A stretch of DNA of 64,000 bases, taken from contig NC_088301.1 of the NCBI RefSeq assembly GCF_032854445.1, forward strand, positions 35,945,187-36,009,186. The letters are read 5' to 3'. The notes beneath the pieces were generated by a model that was given only the letters and a program-made list of their open reading frames with translations, had not been told where the DNA came from and did no database searches. This stretch comes from Liolophura sinensis (Eukaryota; Mollusca; Polyplacophora; Chitonida; Chitonidae). The position numbers were made by a program, and so were the translations under genes. Shown piece after piece: positions 1 through 13,329 of the stretch (the first letter of the stretch is position 1; each line of letters begins with the position of its first letter).

Positions 1-3000
1 TAATAATGGAAAGTTTTTATAGAATTTACATGTACTTTTGCTATCATACATAATAAGGGTTTGAGCATTTGATTTTATAAGGATTGTGCATTTTTTTTTC
101 CTCAAAAGATCATGGTGATGTGGCATCTAAAAATTCACTGATATATATACTTATTTTACACTGTTTGGCTGTTGAGAGCGTTTTATTTAGAACCCTTTGG
201 AATTTGGTGTGCTGAGTGGTGGAGTGGTCTTGGTTAAAGTAACAAGTAATGTTGAGAGACAGAACTAGACTATACATCCATCATGGCAATTAAATTGTGT
301 CAAATTGAACTTTCCATTGGCAACCAGCTGATGACCAAATGATCATTGGGAAAATAGATTTGGTTTTTGGTTGAATTTTGCTCAGTAGCTGTAAAGAGAC
401 CTTGCACTATCATTGCTATGTGTTGTTGACAGTAAGTACACAGTTGATTAAATAAAAGTCCACTCTCGGCCCCATGTTTTACATAAATGTTTGTTTCATT
501 TTATTATGTATTTTTTCTTTTGTTAACCATTCTTAACCATACACATAGTACATCCTGTGGAGGATTTCTCTCAAACATTTGTTCTTTTGGGGAACTTTGA
601 AAAGCCCATTATTATGTTTTGAACTTTACATCTTACGTACAAACAATTTAAATAAATAATGAGTATTTGATACACTTTTTTTTTTTGGTTTTTTTTCCCC
701 ATCTGTCTGCATGTTTATTCTTTTTTCTTTCTCTTGTTTGTTACTACTTGCCTTTGTTTGCTACATGAAATGTATCTTGTTTTATAAAAAGTACTATTTA
801 TATCTTACAACATATATCTATATATAAATACATTTACTTCTGTGTGCACCTCCTGTGCATGAACTGAAATATCTTTTGTACACTCATGTACAGATGTATG
901 TAGGGATACATATGTTTGTTTTGATTTTCTTTTTCCATGTCTTTACATTAAAACTTTATCTATACACTATTGTCTTTTTGTCCAAAAAACCTGGTAATTA
1001 TCCATCCATAGAATTGCCGAGGGAGTGGTTGTGACTTTATCATCATGTTATTTATATGTAGACCTGTTTGTGTAAGAATTGTATTGAACTTTCAGAGTGC
1101 AAGTGTCCTGTTAGTATGCAGTCAGTTACATACCCCATGTTCAGATTGGTGAGAAAGAGAATGCTTACTGAAATTTAGTCTCAAGAATTTTGAAAATACC
1201 ATGTAGAATTGGTTCCCTTTTCAAAGAATGGTATTTCTGATTCCTAAAGGAATCCTACCCAGTGGAAACTGCACTTCATGGGAAGTGTAAGTTAATTTTA
1301 CATTCCTACAACTTCATTCCATTGCTATAGTATTATTATTCCTTAAAGTGGGGCATCTATATACATGTGGAATGTCTTTCTGTTTGATTCTTGAGTGCAG
1401 CATTTAACACCAATCGGATAAATCTTTTTGGTTTGAACCTTCATGTATATTCCTGTCTCGTAGAGCATCCACAGTAACGATCCTCCCCAGTTCAGAAAAT
1501 AATACCTGTCTGCCTGGCTTTTGTTACATATAGTACTTGTATCATTGTTTTTTATCATTATCGTCATTTTTATCTATTTTAAATGTTTCTTTTTGGTAAT
1601 CGCTTTAACATATACCTTTATTATCACCCTGTAAAATGCCTCAACAGTCAGTGAATAGGTAGGTCATTTTCATTGGATTTATATTTGTGGGTCTTTGTAG
1701 CACTGGATTCACACTCTTATTGTAATACTGCATTCTTTTCTTTCTGTCTTAAAAATGTTCCAGTACTAAAAGTGACATCCCTCTAAACATAGGAAACTTT
1801 TTTAACGTTGATTTCTATGTGTCCATATCCTTGACATACGCATTTGTCATTTTGTCACTATACTGGTAGTGTTAATTCATCATGATAAGCAATATCTTTC
1901 AGTGCTGCTAACAGGAACCATTCAATTTGTTTTCATGCTTCATGAGCTAGTTAAATACATTCTGTGTAGCCTTTTTGTTATTAACCTTTGAGATGTATAA
2001 TTTTGTAGGCATTAAACTTTCACAATTGTCATTTACGTTTTTGTTTGACATGGGGGCATATGTAGATGTAACATTAAATAAAAATTCTGTTGGAGATTAT
2101 GTGTACAATGACACCTTTCAAGTTGTTACGATGTTCTCTCTTGTTTCAGTCCATATTCGTTAGGTTAATATATGTGTGAAAAGTAACAAACTAAAGACAT
2201 CTTTGGCAATAATTTGTGATAAAGTAGTACCCTATTGGTCGATCAAACGTGTTGTCAAAACCATGTGTTGTTGTTGTGTTGAAATCAGGAAGTTCTTGTG
2301 TACTGGGGTAGATTAAGTCTAGAGTGTTTCCAGATGTGAAGGGTTCATTAATGTGCCTACTGATGGAATACCATTTATATAGTAACATCCTTATAATCCT
2401 TCTAACTTAAAATAATGCGCCAAGATTTTTCTTTATGGCTTGTTTGTTAGAGGAATACTTGAACTAAATTGTGTATGTTTGCAGTAAGTACAGCCTTTGT
2501 ATTGTGTTCAAACTTATTGTGGTAATGCTGATCAGACAATCTTTTTATTATACGTCATAAAAGGCATATACTTTGTAAAACATTTCGTGAAGTACCACAT
2601 GTTTTTAATCGTATCAGTCCGATTATCAGTCAGTGTATGTGGTCCATTATAAAGTGTTCTTCACAAAAAGTTGGTGCTGTGTACTTTAGGCAATACATCA
2701 GATAAACGTGAATTGAAGAGCTAAGATGTTCTTCTGACAAAGGCCTTCAAATGCGATCAAGGAAAGCCATTCTCACAGTCCACATTGCAGATATCTTATA
2801 CAGTGGAAATACTGTTGCAGGTCATTATACATGACGAAAACATTCAGTATGAATATGGTAGTCACAAAGCAAAAAGGTCACATGATGTGGGAAAAACATA
2901 AGTTTGCCTTTGCATTTTTCTTCCTTTCTGTCACTTCAAACACGTATCCATCTTCAAAAGTCAATAAATCTCAGAAAAATTTTTTTTGCCCAAATGAGAA

Positions 3001-4560
3001 AATAGGTTCGTAATTGATTTGTATGCATTGCTTGACAGGTGTCCATATTAACTTGTCTCCACTGTCAAACTATCTACACCAAACTCTTTGCATGCATTGT
3101 TTATGTGCTGTACATAGCTCCTTGATGAAGGCAACTGACTGAAATGCGCCAGGAGACAAACCCTTCGCTTTGGTACACTCAAAACAATGATACACACTTC
3201 ACAGGAGTGGCTCTGATTGAAATGTTTTCATGATATATGCAGCCCAGAGCCACATTACAGATTTTATTTCATAAAACTTGGTCATGGTCATTTTCCTTAA
3301 TAAATGAGGCTACTTAAAGAAGCTTCAGTAATCCCTGTATATTTGTGAAATTTTACTAGTAAGAAGGTGGATGCCAGACTAAAAATGATATAATTCATAG
3401 CATAATTTCTCAAATTCTTTGGGTGTAGCTGTCTTACAGATATACAAGCATTCATTTTGTAAGAAATACAGTACTTCCATCTCATAGTGCTTGGTGCATC
3501 CATTGGCTGTAACACTCACTAAATAAGTCCCTGTATAGCTCTTACTGGTCACATGTTTGCCACCACTGGCTGAAGCCCACTGAATCTCCCAACATTCCTC
3601 CTCACTGTGTTGGGTTTCACTGAAAACTATAGACCTTGTGTGTCTTTATGGCCCTACTATGAACTTTTACTACATGCCGCTGTGGCTATAGGAGTAATAC
3701 ATGAGTCGTACAATGGAGCCAGAGGGATGCATAGGGTCTACACAAAACACCTTGGAAAGTGGCTGCAGGCATTACTGTATTATGATGCTGGGTCATCAAT
3801 ATAACTGTTTTGTTTATAGGTGATCTTTGGCTAATTTATATGCACTAGCTGATTGCAATGTATGATCAGATGATTAAATGTTAATCGTATAATATGCATA
3901 ACATGTTTCTATGTCCTGTCCCAAGCTCTTGTGTAAAAATAAAACACACTAGGCTCAAATAACACTGCTTGACTTGTTATTTTCTCAATTGTCGATGCAC
4001 TGTATATGTGTGATAACCACAGTAATTATAAGCTTTCACAAATAAAATACATACTTTCATCAATAATACTTTGAGTTCAAATCCGTGCTGAATCCTATCC
4101 AAGTCTTTTGGAGCAGTGCGGCCCAAAATATGAGACCAAAGTAAGGGCTTGAAGTGGGAGTAATAAGCTTTCCTATCTTCACAAAAATTTCTGAGATCTA
4201 TTTAGAATTCTCCATAGAGCATAGCCTGGTTTCCTCTTCACCAAACTCCATAAAACTGACATGCTGTACATTTAGTACGCACGGCTGACAGAATCAAGCA
4301 ACCATCCACCAGTGGAGGTAAAATGTATTTTTCATTTAATTTAATGCTTCATTTATTTAGGGAGGATTGGCCACTAGGGGTTCTCCTCAACAAAACAAAT
4401 TACAGGTACAAATATTTACAGGTAGGGATTACATAAGAATTACATAGGACGATGGATCATATAAGGGCATCATGTCTCACGCATGTGTAATCCTTTACAG
4501 ATCATCAGAACAGGTGTATTCCCATGAACTTATTGGCTAAATCTCTGTGTGTCCAGCATG
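1..4560. other. Non-coding, A+T-rich; no gene recognised
   Basis: I find no exon with a recognisable protein or paired splice sites on either strand. The + strand is T-rich, much like the EFCAB14 3' UTR at 25.2-27.4 kb, and has poly(A)-signal words AATAAA at 451-456, 2077-2082, 3938-3943 and 4041-4046. It could therefore be the 3' UTR or downstream flank of a + strand gene left of the window, but nothing proves this. The short open frames at 1343-1567, 1975-2163 and 3607-3804 have no domain or splice support. Confidence 0.4.
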
Positions 4561-4589
4561 TAGTTATGAACAAAATTAAACAAAAGCCG

Positions 4590-5700
4590 ATTTTCAACGA
4601 TTTTTCAAGTCGTTGGACCCCAGAAGAAGAATTTTCCACAAGTGTTGCACACTAGCTTTATCAGCTATTACACCAACATAATGTACACCTAGACACGTAC
4701 AATAGTTTTCCGATACCCAAGAGCATGTGCTTTTCTTGAGCGGCGAAAGCAGGGCAATCATATAGATAGTATACACTATTTTCATTGCGATAATGACAAT
4801 ACTCACAGGAGTGATCTGCAATAATATTGAGCGCTCAGGCCGATTTCTATCCGGCAATGCAATATAGTCGCGAAATTATCGAAGGAAGAGTGCAATGAAC
4901 ATAATTTTCTTGGTCTCTTGGAAAAAATGTTTTTAATACAAATAAACTTGAATTCCTGATTCCTATTGTTAAATTATTCCAATCCTTCGTAAGTTAAAGA
5001 AGAAGGATGATGCAAATAAATTCATTCTAGTTTTGAAAAGACGACGATTAGACAAAATTCTTTATCCTATAAACCAGGTGCTATTCTAGAATTTAGAGTT
5101 GGAAGCAAATCAGAAAGGAATGAAAGCGAGAGACTATTTACGATTTTATGAAACAATATTATACCATGGTTTCTACAACGCCCATGTGGAGAGGTAATCC
5201 CAGTTAAGTTCATCCAGTAAACGAAGACTAAGGAGTACGACGAGGAGCACCAGAACAAATTGTAGCTGCTCTGCGTTGTAGTTTTTCTGATCTTTGCCTG
5301 AGGTTTGCACTGCAATTATCAAATATTACATCTGCATATTTTAACTTTCGACTTAGATCTAATAGTCTGTTTTACACTGGCCATGATGCACAGCGTTTTG
5401 TTGCTTCTACAAATAACGTCATTAATATATCATGGTCCCATTTGCAATTTTCCTGCAGTGTAATGCCAAGATGTTTATGGGGCCGAAATACTTGCAAATA
5501 GACTCAATGCATTGTTTAATTCTAAAGCTAACGAAATTATCAAACGGCATTGATACATGCACTGTTCTAAATGAAGCACTTAATACGTAGTATAGCTTTG
5601 AGTCTCGTAAGTCCATGCATGGGACAAAGCCCAAAATTTCACATATTAGTACCGTCCAAGATGGCCAATTCTCCTTGATGCTTTTAACTTGATACATGTC
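4590..5700 (-). mobile_element. Decayed non-LTR retrotransposon (LINE) 3' end, reverse-transcriptase C-terminal part
   Basis: Translating the minus strand in three shifting frames gives the typical C-terminal part of a LINE polymerase. In order there are HKHLGITLQENCKWDHDI (near 5480-5430), then a piece like LSRKLKYADVIFDNCS, then RSEKLQRRAATICSGAPRRTP, then HKIVNSLSLSFLSDLLPTL, and finally a cysteine/histidine run near 4830-4740 (HSCEYCHYRNENSVYYLYDCP) like the terminal zinc knuckle of such elements. The match is to the family pattern as remembered; no search was done. Reading needs several frameshifts and passes stop codons, so this is a dead, 5'-truncated copy. I see no poly(A) tail or target-site duplication, so the edges are approximate. 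Confidence 0.62.
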
Positions 5701-6518
5701 TTAGTTCATGTTCATATATGATAACTCCAGCAAACAGGAAGCTTTATAGGGGTTACCTCACCTTTAATGCACACACTGTATTGGCGAATGTGTTGACTTA
5801 AACTTTGCAAAATGCAGTGCAATAACATCGCTTTTTAAATCCTCAGTCAACTCAGAAACCATGTTTTTATCTTCTGGAATACGAACTCAACTAATGCAAG
5901 CAATTCGTGTCTAACATGATGGAATAATAAGTGTTATTATAATTGTTGATGGAGCTAGGGGGACATTCAATGCCTTTCTTGATTTGAACGACAGATGGCG
6001 AGAGGACATTTTCCTTTGCAATCCATTTTTATTTTATCAAGTCACACACTTCGCATGTAGCTGACAATTAGGAATTACCGATAGCCAATGAACATTTATA
6101 AGTATAAAAGTATCCAATAAAACAGTTTCCTTGATGATGGAGAAAGACAAATTGTGAAAATACTTCTTGGAGCATAGGATCGCCTCCACAAACGATTTAT
6201 TTAAGTGCTATTACTGCTTGCCTTATATATTTAATTGACGCATCTGATATTTTTAATTGAGTAAATGATTTTCCAATCGAACGAGTAAATATCTGACTAA
6301 ATGATGATGGTCAGTTCAATTCCAAAAGAAGACTTTCGCGTGTCCGTCGAATCAGGTGGGAAAACGAAGTGACATATAATCGTAGCGAGGCATATAGGCA
6401 GTGTCTGGCTTGATTTAATGAGGATATTGCTACCATGCAAAACACGAAAAAATATACGCCAAATATATGTCAATTTTTCTGGAAATTAAGATCGTTCTGT
6501 TTTTTTTTTTTTTTTTTG

Positions 6519-6684
6519 TTTTGGTTTTCACGCTCACACCTGAAAATAAAATTAAAGTGTCACACCAGGTATATTCCTCTACGTATATATGTTTTGTTTT
6601 GTTTGTTTTGTTTTGGTTTTTCACGCTCACACCTGAAAATAAAATTAAAGTGTCACACCAGGTATATTCCTCTACGTATATATG
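6519..6684. repeat. 93-bp tandem duplication (two copies)
   Basis: A unit running from a TTTTGGTTTT run through CACGCTCACACCTGAAAATA to TCCTCTACGTATATATG occurs twice. The CACGCTC words lie at 6529 and 6622, a period of 93. The copies are nearly identical, apart from the length of the T/G-rich leader, so the duplication is recent. It creates spurious repeated open frames on both strands. Confidence 0.93.
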
Positions 6685-8912
6685 CTCTCGTCTGCGCGTG
6701 TAGCCATATTTCATTGTGATGGGACAGATGTTTTGGGACATATCAGGCAATGTTTTGGGTGGAAGGTTCGCCAACTGTACCTTTGGAAAGAGACAAGTTT
6801 TCACACGAAGGAAATGTATTTTTGTTATTTTGTTATTTATTCATCTAATAATCTGTTGGCTACATCTGGAAGTGGGATGTACGTTATCTGATGATCACTA
6901 CTGTTATAGGGCGTTCGACATACACCTCTCATCGACCCAAGGAGTCAGAATATCACTGGAGTTTACATAAAGGTCAAGAGAACACAAAAAGGATATATTT
7001 GCCAGATGAAGCAGAGCATGGGATACAAATTTTTTTTTTTTTTGTTACATTTGTCCCCAACCAGTAAAATGCTGTTGGGCCCAATTTGTATCAGTGACGC
7101 CACATCTATAAGTGTTTAAAGTAGCAAAAACACGGTGTGACATCACTTAATTCAATATATATATATGGTCAAAACGGCCACCACGGCCATGGCAGAATGC
7201 AGTATTTCACATGCATTTTACTAGGGTTCACTACTCAGGGACATTCTTTAATGGTCTTTCATATACTTGTTTTGTTTGTCTTTGAATTCAAAGGAGTCAC
7301 CTATACCCTTTGTGAAAACCTTAGTCTTGGTGGTTGGCAGTTCTTATAATAAATATTTGTTAAAAGATAAAATATATCATCAGTTAATAGCAATGACAAT
7401 GTAATATATGAATAACATGTAAGACTATAACGTGAATATAACTATACTTGAGTTAATTCACGTTATCTAAACCTAAATAATGACAGTTGTAAAAGAAAAG
7501 GCTACATAGCTGTGGCTATCAGGCCAACTGAAAAGGTCGCAGATTTTACATGCGAAGGTACCGGTCAGAGGAATATTTTGCTAATAGCTCATATTAACAC
7601 ATTGTTTATGCAAAAAAGTTGATTGTTAAATTTGCATAAACATAAACAATACAAACCAGGTTTTTTTTAGCATGCCTTTACTTTTTTGTTGACTGAGAAT
7701 GTGAGACATATGGCGTTTCTCTTGCTTTCGTCATTTACACAACACGGAAAATGATCATTTTTCACTTTCTCAAAATATGTGATAAAGCACATAAAGCATT
7801 GTCGAAAGGCTATCGTATCTTAATTTACTTATACTGAGCCTGTAAACATGTTAGTACCATTTATTTTGGCCTCAGGTGGTACCAATATAAGGTCTGGCCC
7901 ATGGACTACCAGGGAGGGCTCTTCAATGCGTTATCCAATATAACTTATATATTGATATATTATTGAAAATCACATGGTTTACATAAAAAAGTATCCTTTT
8001 TAAAAGTTTTGGGGAACATGTATGACTAATACTTATGTTAATGAAAAGTAAAAAAAAACCTCTGTATATGTCTAAATAAAGCAGCCTCAAAATGAATTAA
8101 GGCTGATCCCCAATAAACTAGGCCATGGACACCAAAATAAAGCTGATTCTTCATAATGCCTATGCCGTGTATATAACTTCGGTAAACATTAAGGGATAGA
8201 TTTAACAAAATAATGGATCCAGACACAGACCCAATGACCTTGAAAAAATAAGCTAAGGTTTACACTGATAAACAGAAGGGTTTTTTTCTGCATGACTATA
8301 GCTGGACATGTGGTGAAAGTTGAATGCAGCGCTATATATATGACAACGGCCAATTTTGATTGTGTGAAAGAAAGAAACGGAATCATGCAACGGTGTAAAT
8401 GCCCACATGTCAGCTGCAACACGTCTCATCAACAGTTCAACTGCATGGATTGAGAATTAAAAGCGATGAATTTAATAGACTCAGACATTTTGTGCGCTTG
8501 GACAAGAAAGTGATAAAACGTAAAACGTACGCGTTTAAACGCCAAGCTGTTGTATGATAGACATGCATGTAGGCTTATATAAGCACTCCGTGTTTGTGAT
8601 TTAAGCGCAAAAATGCATGCATGTAAAAATCCAGGCCGAGAGAGCATGTGCGCCTTGTTTTAGGTTGGAGAAAAAAATACGAAAACTGTATGCTCAAACA
8701 ACGGATTAGTGCTCTCGCGCTGAGGACAAAACCATTCACAAAAAATACCATGGCCAAACAATAATGCGCTTGAGAATATAGTGATTCGTATATATTCATG
8801 CAAGCCGCCAGAAATTAACTACCCGGAACGAAGTTGACAAACACTGTATTGATATATTGATATACTGAGATGTCAGATTTTGCAGTCCATATACGTTAAA
8901 AAGAGTGGACAC

Positions 8913-8913
<1 letters not shown>

Positions 8914-8990
<77 letters not shown>
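8914..8990. repeat. (AT)n microsatellite
   Basis: About 77 bp of uninterrupted alternating TA dinucleotide. It is self-complementary, so it could extrude a cruciform, and its length may be misassembled. Confidence 0.97.
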
Positions 8991-8993
<3 letters not shown>

Positions 8994-10384
8994 TGGAATT
9001 AGGTCAAACTTCGATCATCAAGCTGAACCAGTCAACAAGCTAGAATAGAACAATATAATAATGTGCATGAGGCATGCAGTGGTATGGCTCAAGCAGATCA
9101 TACGTAATTATAAGGAAATGAGAAAAAAATAAATAAAAATAAAAACATGTCCAAACAATCTGAATATGCAAGAAAGGTAAAATTATATGGTGCGTATATT
9201 CACCCATACCATGCATCAAGTTAAGGCCTATATAGGCCTATAGTTCAAATTAAGTATATACAAAAGTGGACAACTACCAAATTTCCATCAAGAAAGTGAA
9301 ATAAACGTTTACTTGTAGACCTACAAGTTGATTGGTTTTGCCAAATATATATAGAACTGATTTACACGGGATCCACACATTCAAGTTGCAGTCAGCACTC
9401 TTGCATGCGTGACGACTTGAAACTGATGCATAGTTATAATAATTCACACATGGACTACGTAATCCTTTTAGCATGATAATATATTTTCCTGGTAGACATG
9501 TATGCGTAAATAGATAAACTAATATAAAGGGGGAAAATGTAAACACTATTGGCTACATGCACGAACAAAAGTTGTGTGTTATTTCTACGTGTATAATACT
9601 TTGTGGAACAAAATGTACAATTGTTTAAACTTGTGTATAGAAGGCTTGCTTGCGCGTTTTTTCGTTACACATACCGCGTTATACGTTGTCTTATATACAT
9701 TTTAACGCTACAATGTGTATAATTGACATTTTACTTCGTATATAAAGGCCTATACATTTTAATGCTACAATGTACATATAATTTAAATTTTGGATAATTG
9801 TCCAAGTCTGTCGATCTGCAGTCTTATTACAGCATTCTGTGACTTTACCTGCGGAGGTATACATATAATAATCATGTCAGTTTGCGATACTACCAATATT
9901 AGCAATTTTTTACATTTATTTGAATGGTATATTTATGTGTAGGAATGTAGCGTATACATGTCTGCTTTATACAATTCATGCATATGTGACAATCAAACAA
10001 TCTTGTGTAAGATATTGTATTCCAGATGTGACCAAGACAAAAGAAAGTTCCAAATTAACAATCATAGTTGAAAGCCTTCCCAATTCAGTGCTGCACAATT
10101 CTCGTTTTCTTTTTTAGCGGAGTGCATGACATGACTGACCATGCAGTGAAGTGCATATAAAAAGCCTTCATACGAGTTATGTCCCCCTTTTTGTTACTCC
10201 CAGTATTTATTTTCTGTGCAAATGCGATACTGCATGGATAAGTTCATTCAAACACAATTTTCGTGTTAACTTGCGGGGTTTTAGTGTAAGCAAAGTTCGC
10301 GGAATCTTCTTGCACAGAAAAAGTCCAGCAGCATACAGAGCCGGTTCAATCATGAGAGGCCTAAGCTTGTGGTCGAACTTCTTG

Positions 10385-10392
10385 TGACGTCA
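10385..10392 (+). promoter_or_regulatory. CRE palindrome in putative promoter of the upstream EFCAB14 cassette
   Basis: A perfect TGACGTCA, the full CREB/ATF site, lies 78 bp upstream of the ATG at 10470. The surrounding 10380-10460 segment is less A+T-rich than its flanks. Full CREs are typical of proximal promoters, so this supports a real transcription start just upstream of the cassette. The role is inferred from position and motif only. Confidence 0.5.
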
Positions 10393-10469
10393 TACAGAAC
10401 TTATTCGCGGAAGTTTGTAAACTAGGCTGACGACTTCCACGTTGTTAAGAAGAGTTTGCTTCCTTAATT

Positions 10470-10597
10470 ATGAGTTTTGATTTCAACTCTGGAACTAAAG
10501 ACCTGATGAAGCTGATAGATTCTGTTAGTGACAGCGACACTGTGGAGTTGCTAACCCTCCCGCCCCCGAAGAAATCAAGCAGCAAACCGTCGAAAAG
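10470..10597 (+). CDS. EFCAB14: EFCAB14-like alternative first coding exon (cassette A, cytosolic tail)
   Basis: The ATG has A at -3 and an in-frame TAA upstream at 10446-10448, so the start is well defined. The 42 whole codons give a tail that is acidic and then rich in lysine, serine and proline, with DSVSDSDTVELL and PPPKKSSSKPSK. The exon ends in phase 2 at AG|GTGAGA. Tail exon B (13323-13543) likewise ends in phase 2 and has an acidic serine stretch followed by basic residues, so the two look like diverged duplicates. With exons 11541-11704 and 17680 onward it would give a protein of about 480 residues. The alternative is that it begins a separate, decayed tandem gene. No transcript evidence is available here. 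Confidence 0.66.
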
Positions 10598-11540
10598 GTG
10601 AGATCTCAAAGCATGTGATCTTACAGTTTCAGCATAATAGAACTTGTAAGTTGGGATGCTTCATCCGAAGTCATATAACACGACCTATGACATGGTTTAT
10701 TATCAGTGAGAGCGTTGGGGTAGGACCATGGGAAGTGGGTGAAAGCATGGTATATTCAGTGTATTTTGTATAACTTTTTTTGCAGGGCAATGTGCAATGA
10801 TATACAAATAAATCAATATGATATCAATAGGCTTATTAGGTATCACCACTTCAAAAAAGAAATGATGATTTTAATTTATAATAAATTTTATAATCCTCTT
10901 AGATTATAGTAGATGATATGTACATAGGCCTATATAGGGATATATGTGATATCTTAGTGAATATCGTTTACAAATTAAATTGTCAAACTAAAACACTCAG
11001 AACAATCTTCTCATTCTAGTTATAAAAAGTAGGGCCTAAGGGATATGGACAAGATTTCCTGCACTCTGAGCGGAAACAACTGTTCCTTGTATTGAGTGGG
11101 CAAAGGAGTCCATCGTATAAGAATAGGTTAAGAAAGGAAGTAGAACACAAGTTTGGAAACAACAGAAAATAAGTTTTGTAACATATAAATGTATGCATAT
11201 TGTGGACTCCATTATCAACACGTTTGAGTAAAGCTTGATTTTGTGGGCCAGTGACCAATGCCATCTTCTCTTTCGAAAATTGGATTACACTTTTAAACTG
11301 CTGGTCAGAGTAGTACAGTAATATTAATTACACCTAACCTATATCAAAGACTCCACATAATAACATTAAGAATTTTTGAAAACTTAGATTGCATTAGATT
11401 GTATCTGAAAAAGTGTTCAAAAGATTTAAAATCTGATTGTCGTGCTGATCACTTGCACTAGGTAATAGCGAATATTTTTCCCTGGCAGTGACAATGTAAC
11501 ATACATGTATATTGTATTCTTTACTTTCATGCACAAATAG

Positions 11541-11704
11541 GCGAAAGAGCCATTCATATGGCCAAAATATGTGTTCCATCTGGGTGCTCCTTAAGATGAT
11601 ACTGGCTCTGGTTCTTATTGGTGCCATGTCCTTCTTTGGGGTGACCACTTTTCAACTGACTAAACGGGTTGAAGATCTACAGGCTCAGGTGAAGAAAATT
11701 CAAG
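11541..11704 (+). CDS. EFCAB14: EFCAB14-like alternative membrane-anchor exon (cassette A)
   Basis: The acceptor ...CAAATAG precedes the exon and the donor is CAAG|GTGAGC. Entry phase 2 fits the exon ending at 10597. Exit phase 1 fits the acceptor of the common exon at 17680, giving the junction codon G|CT. The product has basic residues (RRKSHSYGQ), one hydrophobic segment (MILALVLIGAMSFFGVTTF, about residues 62-80 of the isoform) and then a coiled-coil start (TKRVEDLQAQVKKIQ). Exon B at 16450-16598 has the same layout: RR, hydrophobic segment, charged helix, IQ at the end. No coding continuation follows before 13.3 kb, so splicing to 17680 is the likeliest fate. Confidence 0.66.
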
Positions 11705-13140
11705 GTGAGCTTTTTGATGAGACCAGTCATAATATAACGTTCTTTGAACATAGCCCACCTGTGGGAAAAACACTTCTCCTCACCAAGCTATCAAGTTTTC
11801 ATGATTTCACATGCTTTAAGGTTAGTTTTGTCAGCCAATCGTAATAGCCCTTTTCATGCATTCAGATTTTGCCCATGCAGTTCCTCCCAAACGACGATGC
11901 TGACTTTTATGATAGTTGCCAGTACATCTTACCTGTCACCTGAACTTGTGCATGCTTAACTTTAATTACAATTGAGTAATTATTGTCATAATTACCTTGA
12001 CTTAGGACTTTGCGAAATACTAGTAGTAATTTTCCAGGTATTCAGACTTTGTCCCTGAAACTCTTTTTGAAGTACTGAACATATTGCCATGAAAGATGGT
12101 ATCATCTAAACTGATGCAGGATTATGCTTAAGCACAATGAGTTAATTATGTTCATAGTTACTCCTGTCCAGGTACTTCTGATTGCTATGTTTCTCTGTTC
12201 AAACTGGATGTAGTGTAATCCATGAACACTGCAAATGGTCTATGGAAGAATCTACATAAAGCCAAACTTGTCATATGAATTCCTGTCATTTCTTTTAACG
12301 TTTTGTTTCTTTTATTTTTGAAAATGTTGATGGATGGAAGGGGGTATTTCGAACTTCTGGATTCTAGTTTTGTGTATGTGTTACAGTTTCTAGCTTATTA
12401 AATATGTCATGAATTATTTACACAAAGAGTTGGAAGACTTCCACAATTTTATATTTTATTGAAAGTGATGCAGATCACCTGTGACTGCATTTTAATAGAT
12501 TCTGTGACAAGTTATTATCTCAACCTTCTTTATTTATTTGATAAGTGTTTTGCGCCATATCTCAACAATGTAGATTGCTGTATAGATGCAGTGTACAAAT
12601 ACTTATATATGTATTGGGTGGATTGTGTTCATATATTTTCATGTTTAATTGTGTAAAAACTCGAAGATAAACCCAAACTGCCTGTATCTTTTTTTAAGTG
12701 ATATTTCTTAGTAAACCATCAGGAGCATATTGAGAGTTTTTGAAATTTATATTATATATGGACCTGAAAATGATTTTTCTGGATTTTTTAGCTGTCATTG
12801 GACATGATTTAATCTGTTTTGATTATGTATTTCATATGATGTTGCAATGAGAAAGATTAAATATTTCGTTTGGTTCAGATTAGATTGATTCTCTCCTTTA
12901 CATTCTTTTTAATTTTTTGTCTGTTGTTTTAGTTCAGGATATTGCTATAAATAATGTTTTCTGCTTTTTACAAAAATTTTGTCAATGTACAGTATTCTAC
13001 TTGTCAAGTCCTAATGTATGTTGTAATTTTATGGGTAAGTTTGCTGTTCATCAATATTTTTAGTTGTTTGGTTTGAAAAAGCTGGAAAAAATTATCTAAA
13101 GAAGGGAGTGAACTGTGTACATTTTCAGACAAAATTATTT
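11705..13140. other. Intronic/intergenic stretch between the two EFCAB14 first-exon cassettes
   Basis: Frames here run straight on from the donor at 11705 or are short. I see no exon with a convincing acceptor-donor pair and no known repeat. The sequence becomes strongly A+T-rich from about 12.3 to 13.1 kb. Confidence 0.45.
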
Positions 13141-13322
13141 CCCTTGATTGTATGACGATTTTTAACCAATCGTGTTAGCTGCTCTCGTTTTCATCCGTTA
13201 ATTGCATGCGTAGTCGTCCAACATTTCCGGGGTTAAGTTGATGCTGTGAAGCCCAAAAACTAGCAATATCACGATAAATTTGTTATGTCTGAATGCGTTC
13301 TGTACACTGAACGACACACCTT
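13141..13322 (+). promoter_or_regulatory. Putative promoter and 5' leader of the main EFCAB14 transcript
   Basis: Just upstream of the conserved first exon lies a less A+T-rich stretch with a CCAAT word at 13166-13170 and an ETS-like TTCCGG near 13225. No TATA box is evident at a suitable distance. The leader also carries a short upstream open frame at 13285-13329, listed separately. The start of transcription cannot be fixed from sequence. Confidence 0.42.
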
Positions 13323-13329
13323 ATGGTGA
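13285..13329 (+). CDS. Upstream ORF (14 codons) overlapping the first EFCAB14 ATG
   Basis: This ATG (G at -3) opens a 14-codon frame ending at TGA 13327-13329, out of frame with and overlapping the ATG at 13323. Ribosomes translating it would bypass 13323 and could restart at the in-frame ATG 13395, which has A at -3 and matches the vertebrate start. It matters only if the transcript begins upstream of 13285, which is unknown. Confidence 0.4.
   Translation: MSECVLYTERHTLW

Larger units (their letters stand above)
5701..10384. other. Intergenic stretch upstream of EFCAB14
   Basis: No coding exon is recognised. The stretch holds the 93-bp duplication at 6519-6684 and the long (AT)n tract at 8914-8990. 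Elsewhere it is A+T-rich single-copy-looking sequence with many TATATA and ACATGT words. The open frames in 6430-6970 arise from the duplication and adjoining T-runs. The frames between 8038 and 8799 on the minus strand have no splice or domain support. Confidence 0.45.

Noticed and set aside
6430-6970. Several open frames on both strands, up to 124 codons
   Set aside because: They are produced by the 93-bp duplication and T-runs; the peptide repeats mirror the DNA repeat and no splice sites or domain fit.
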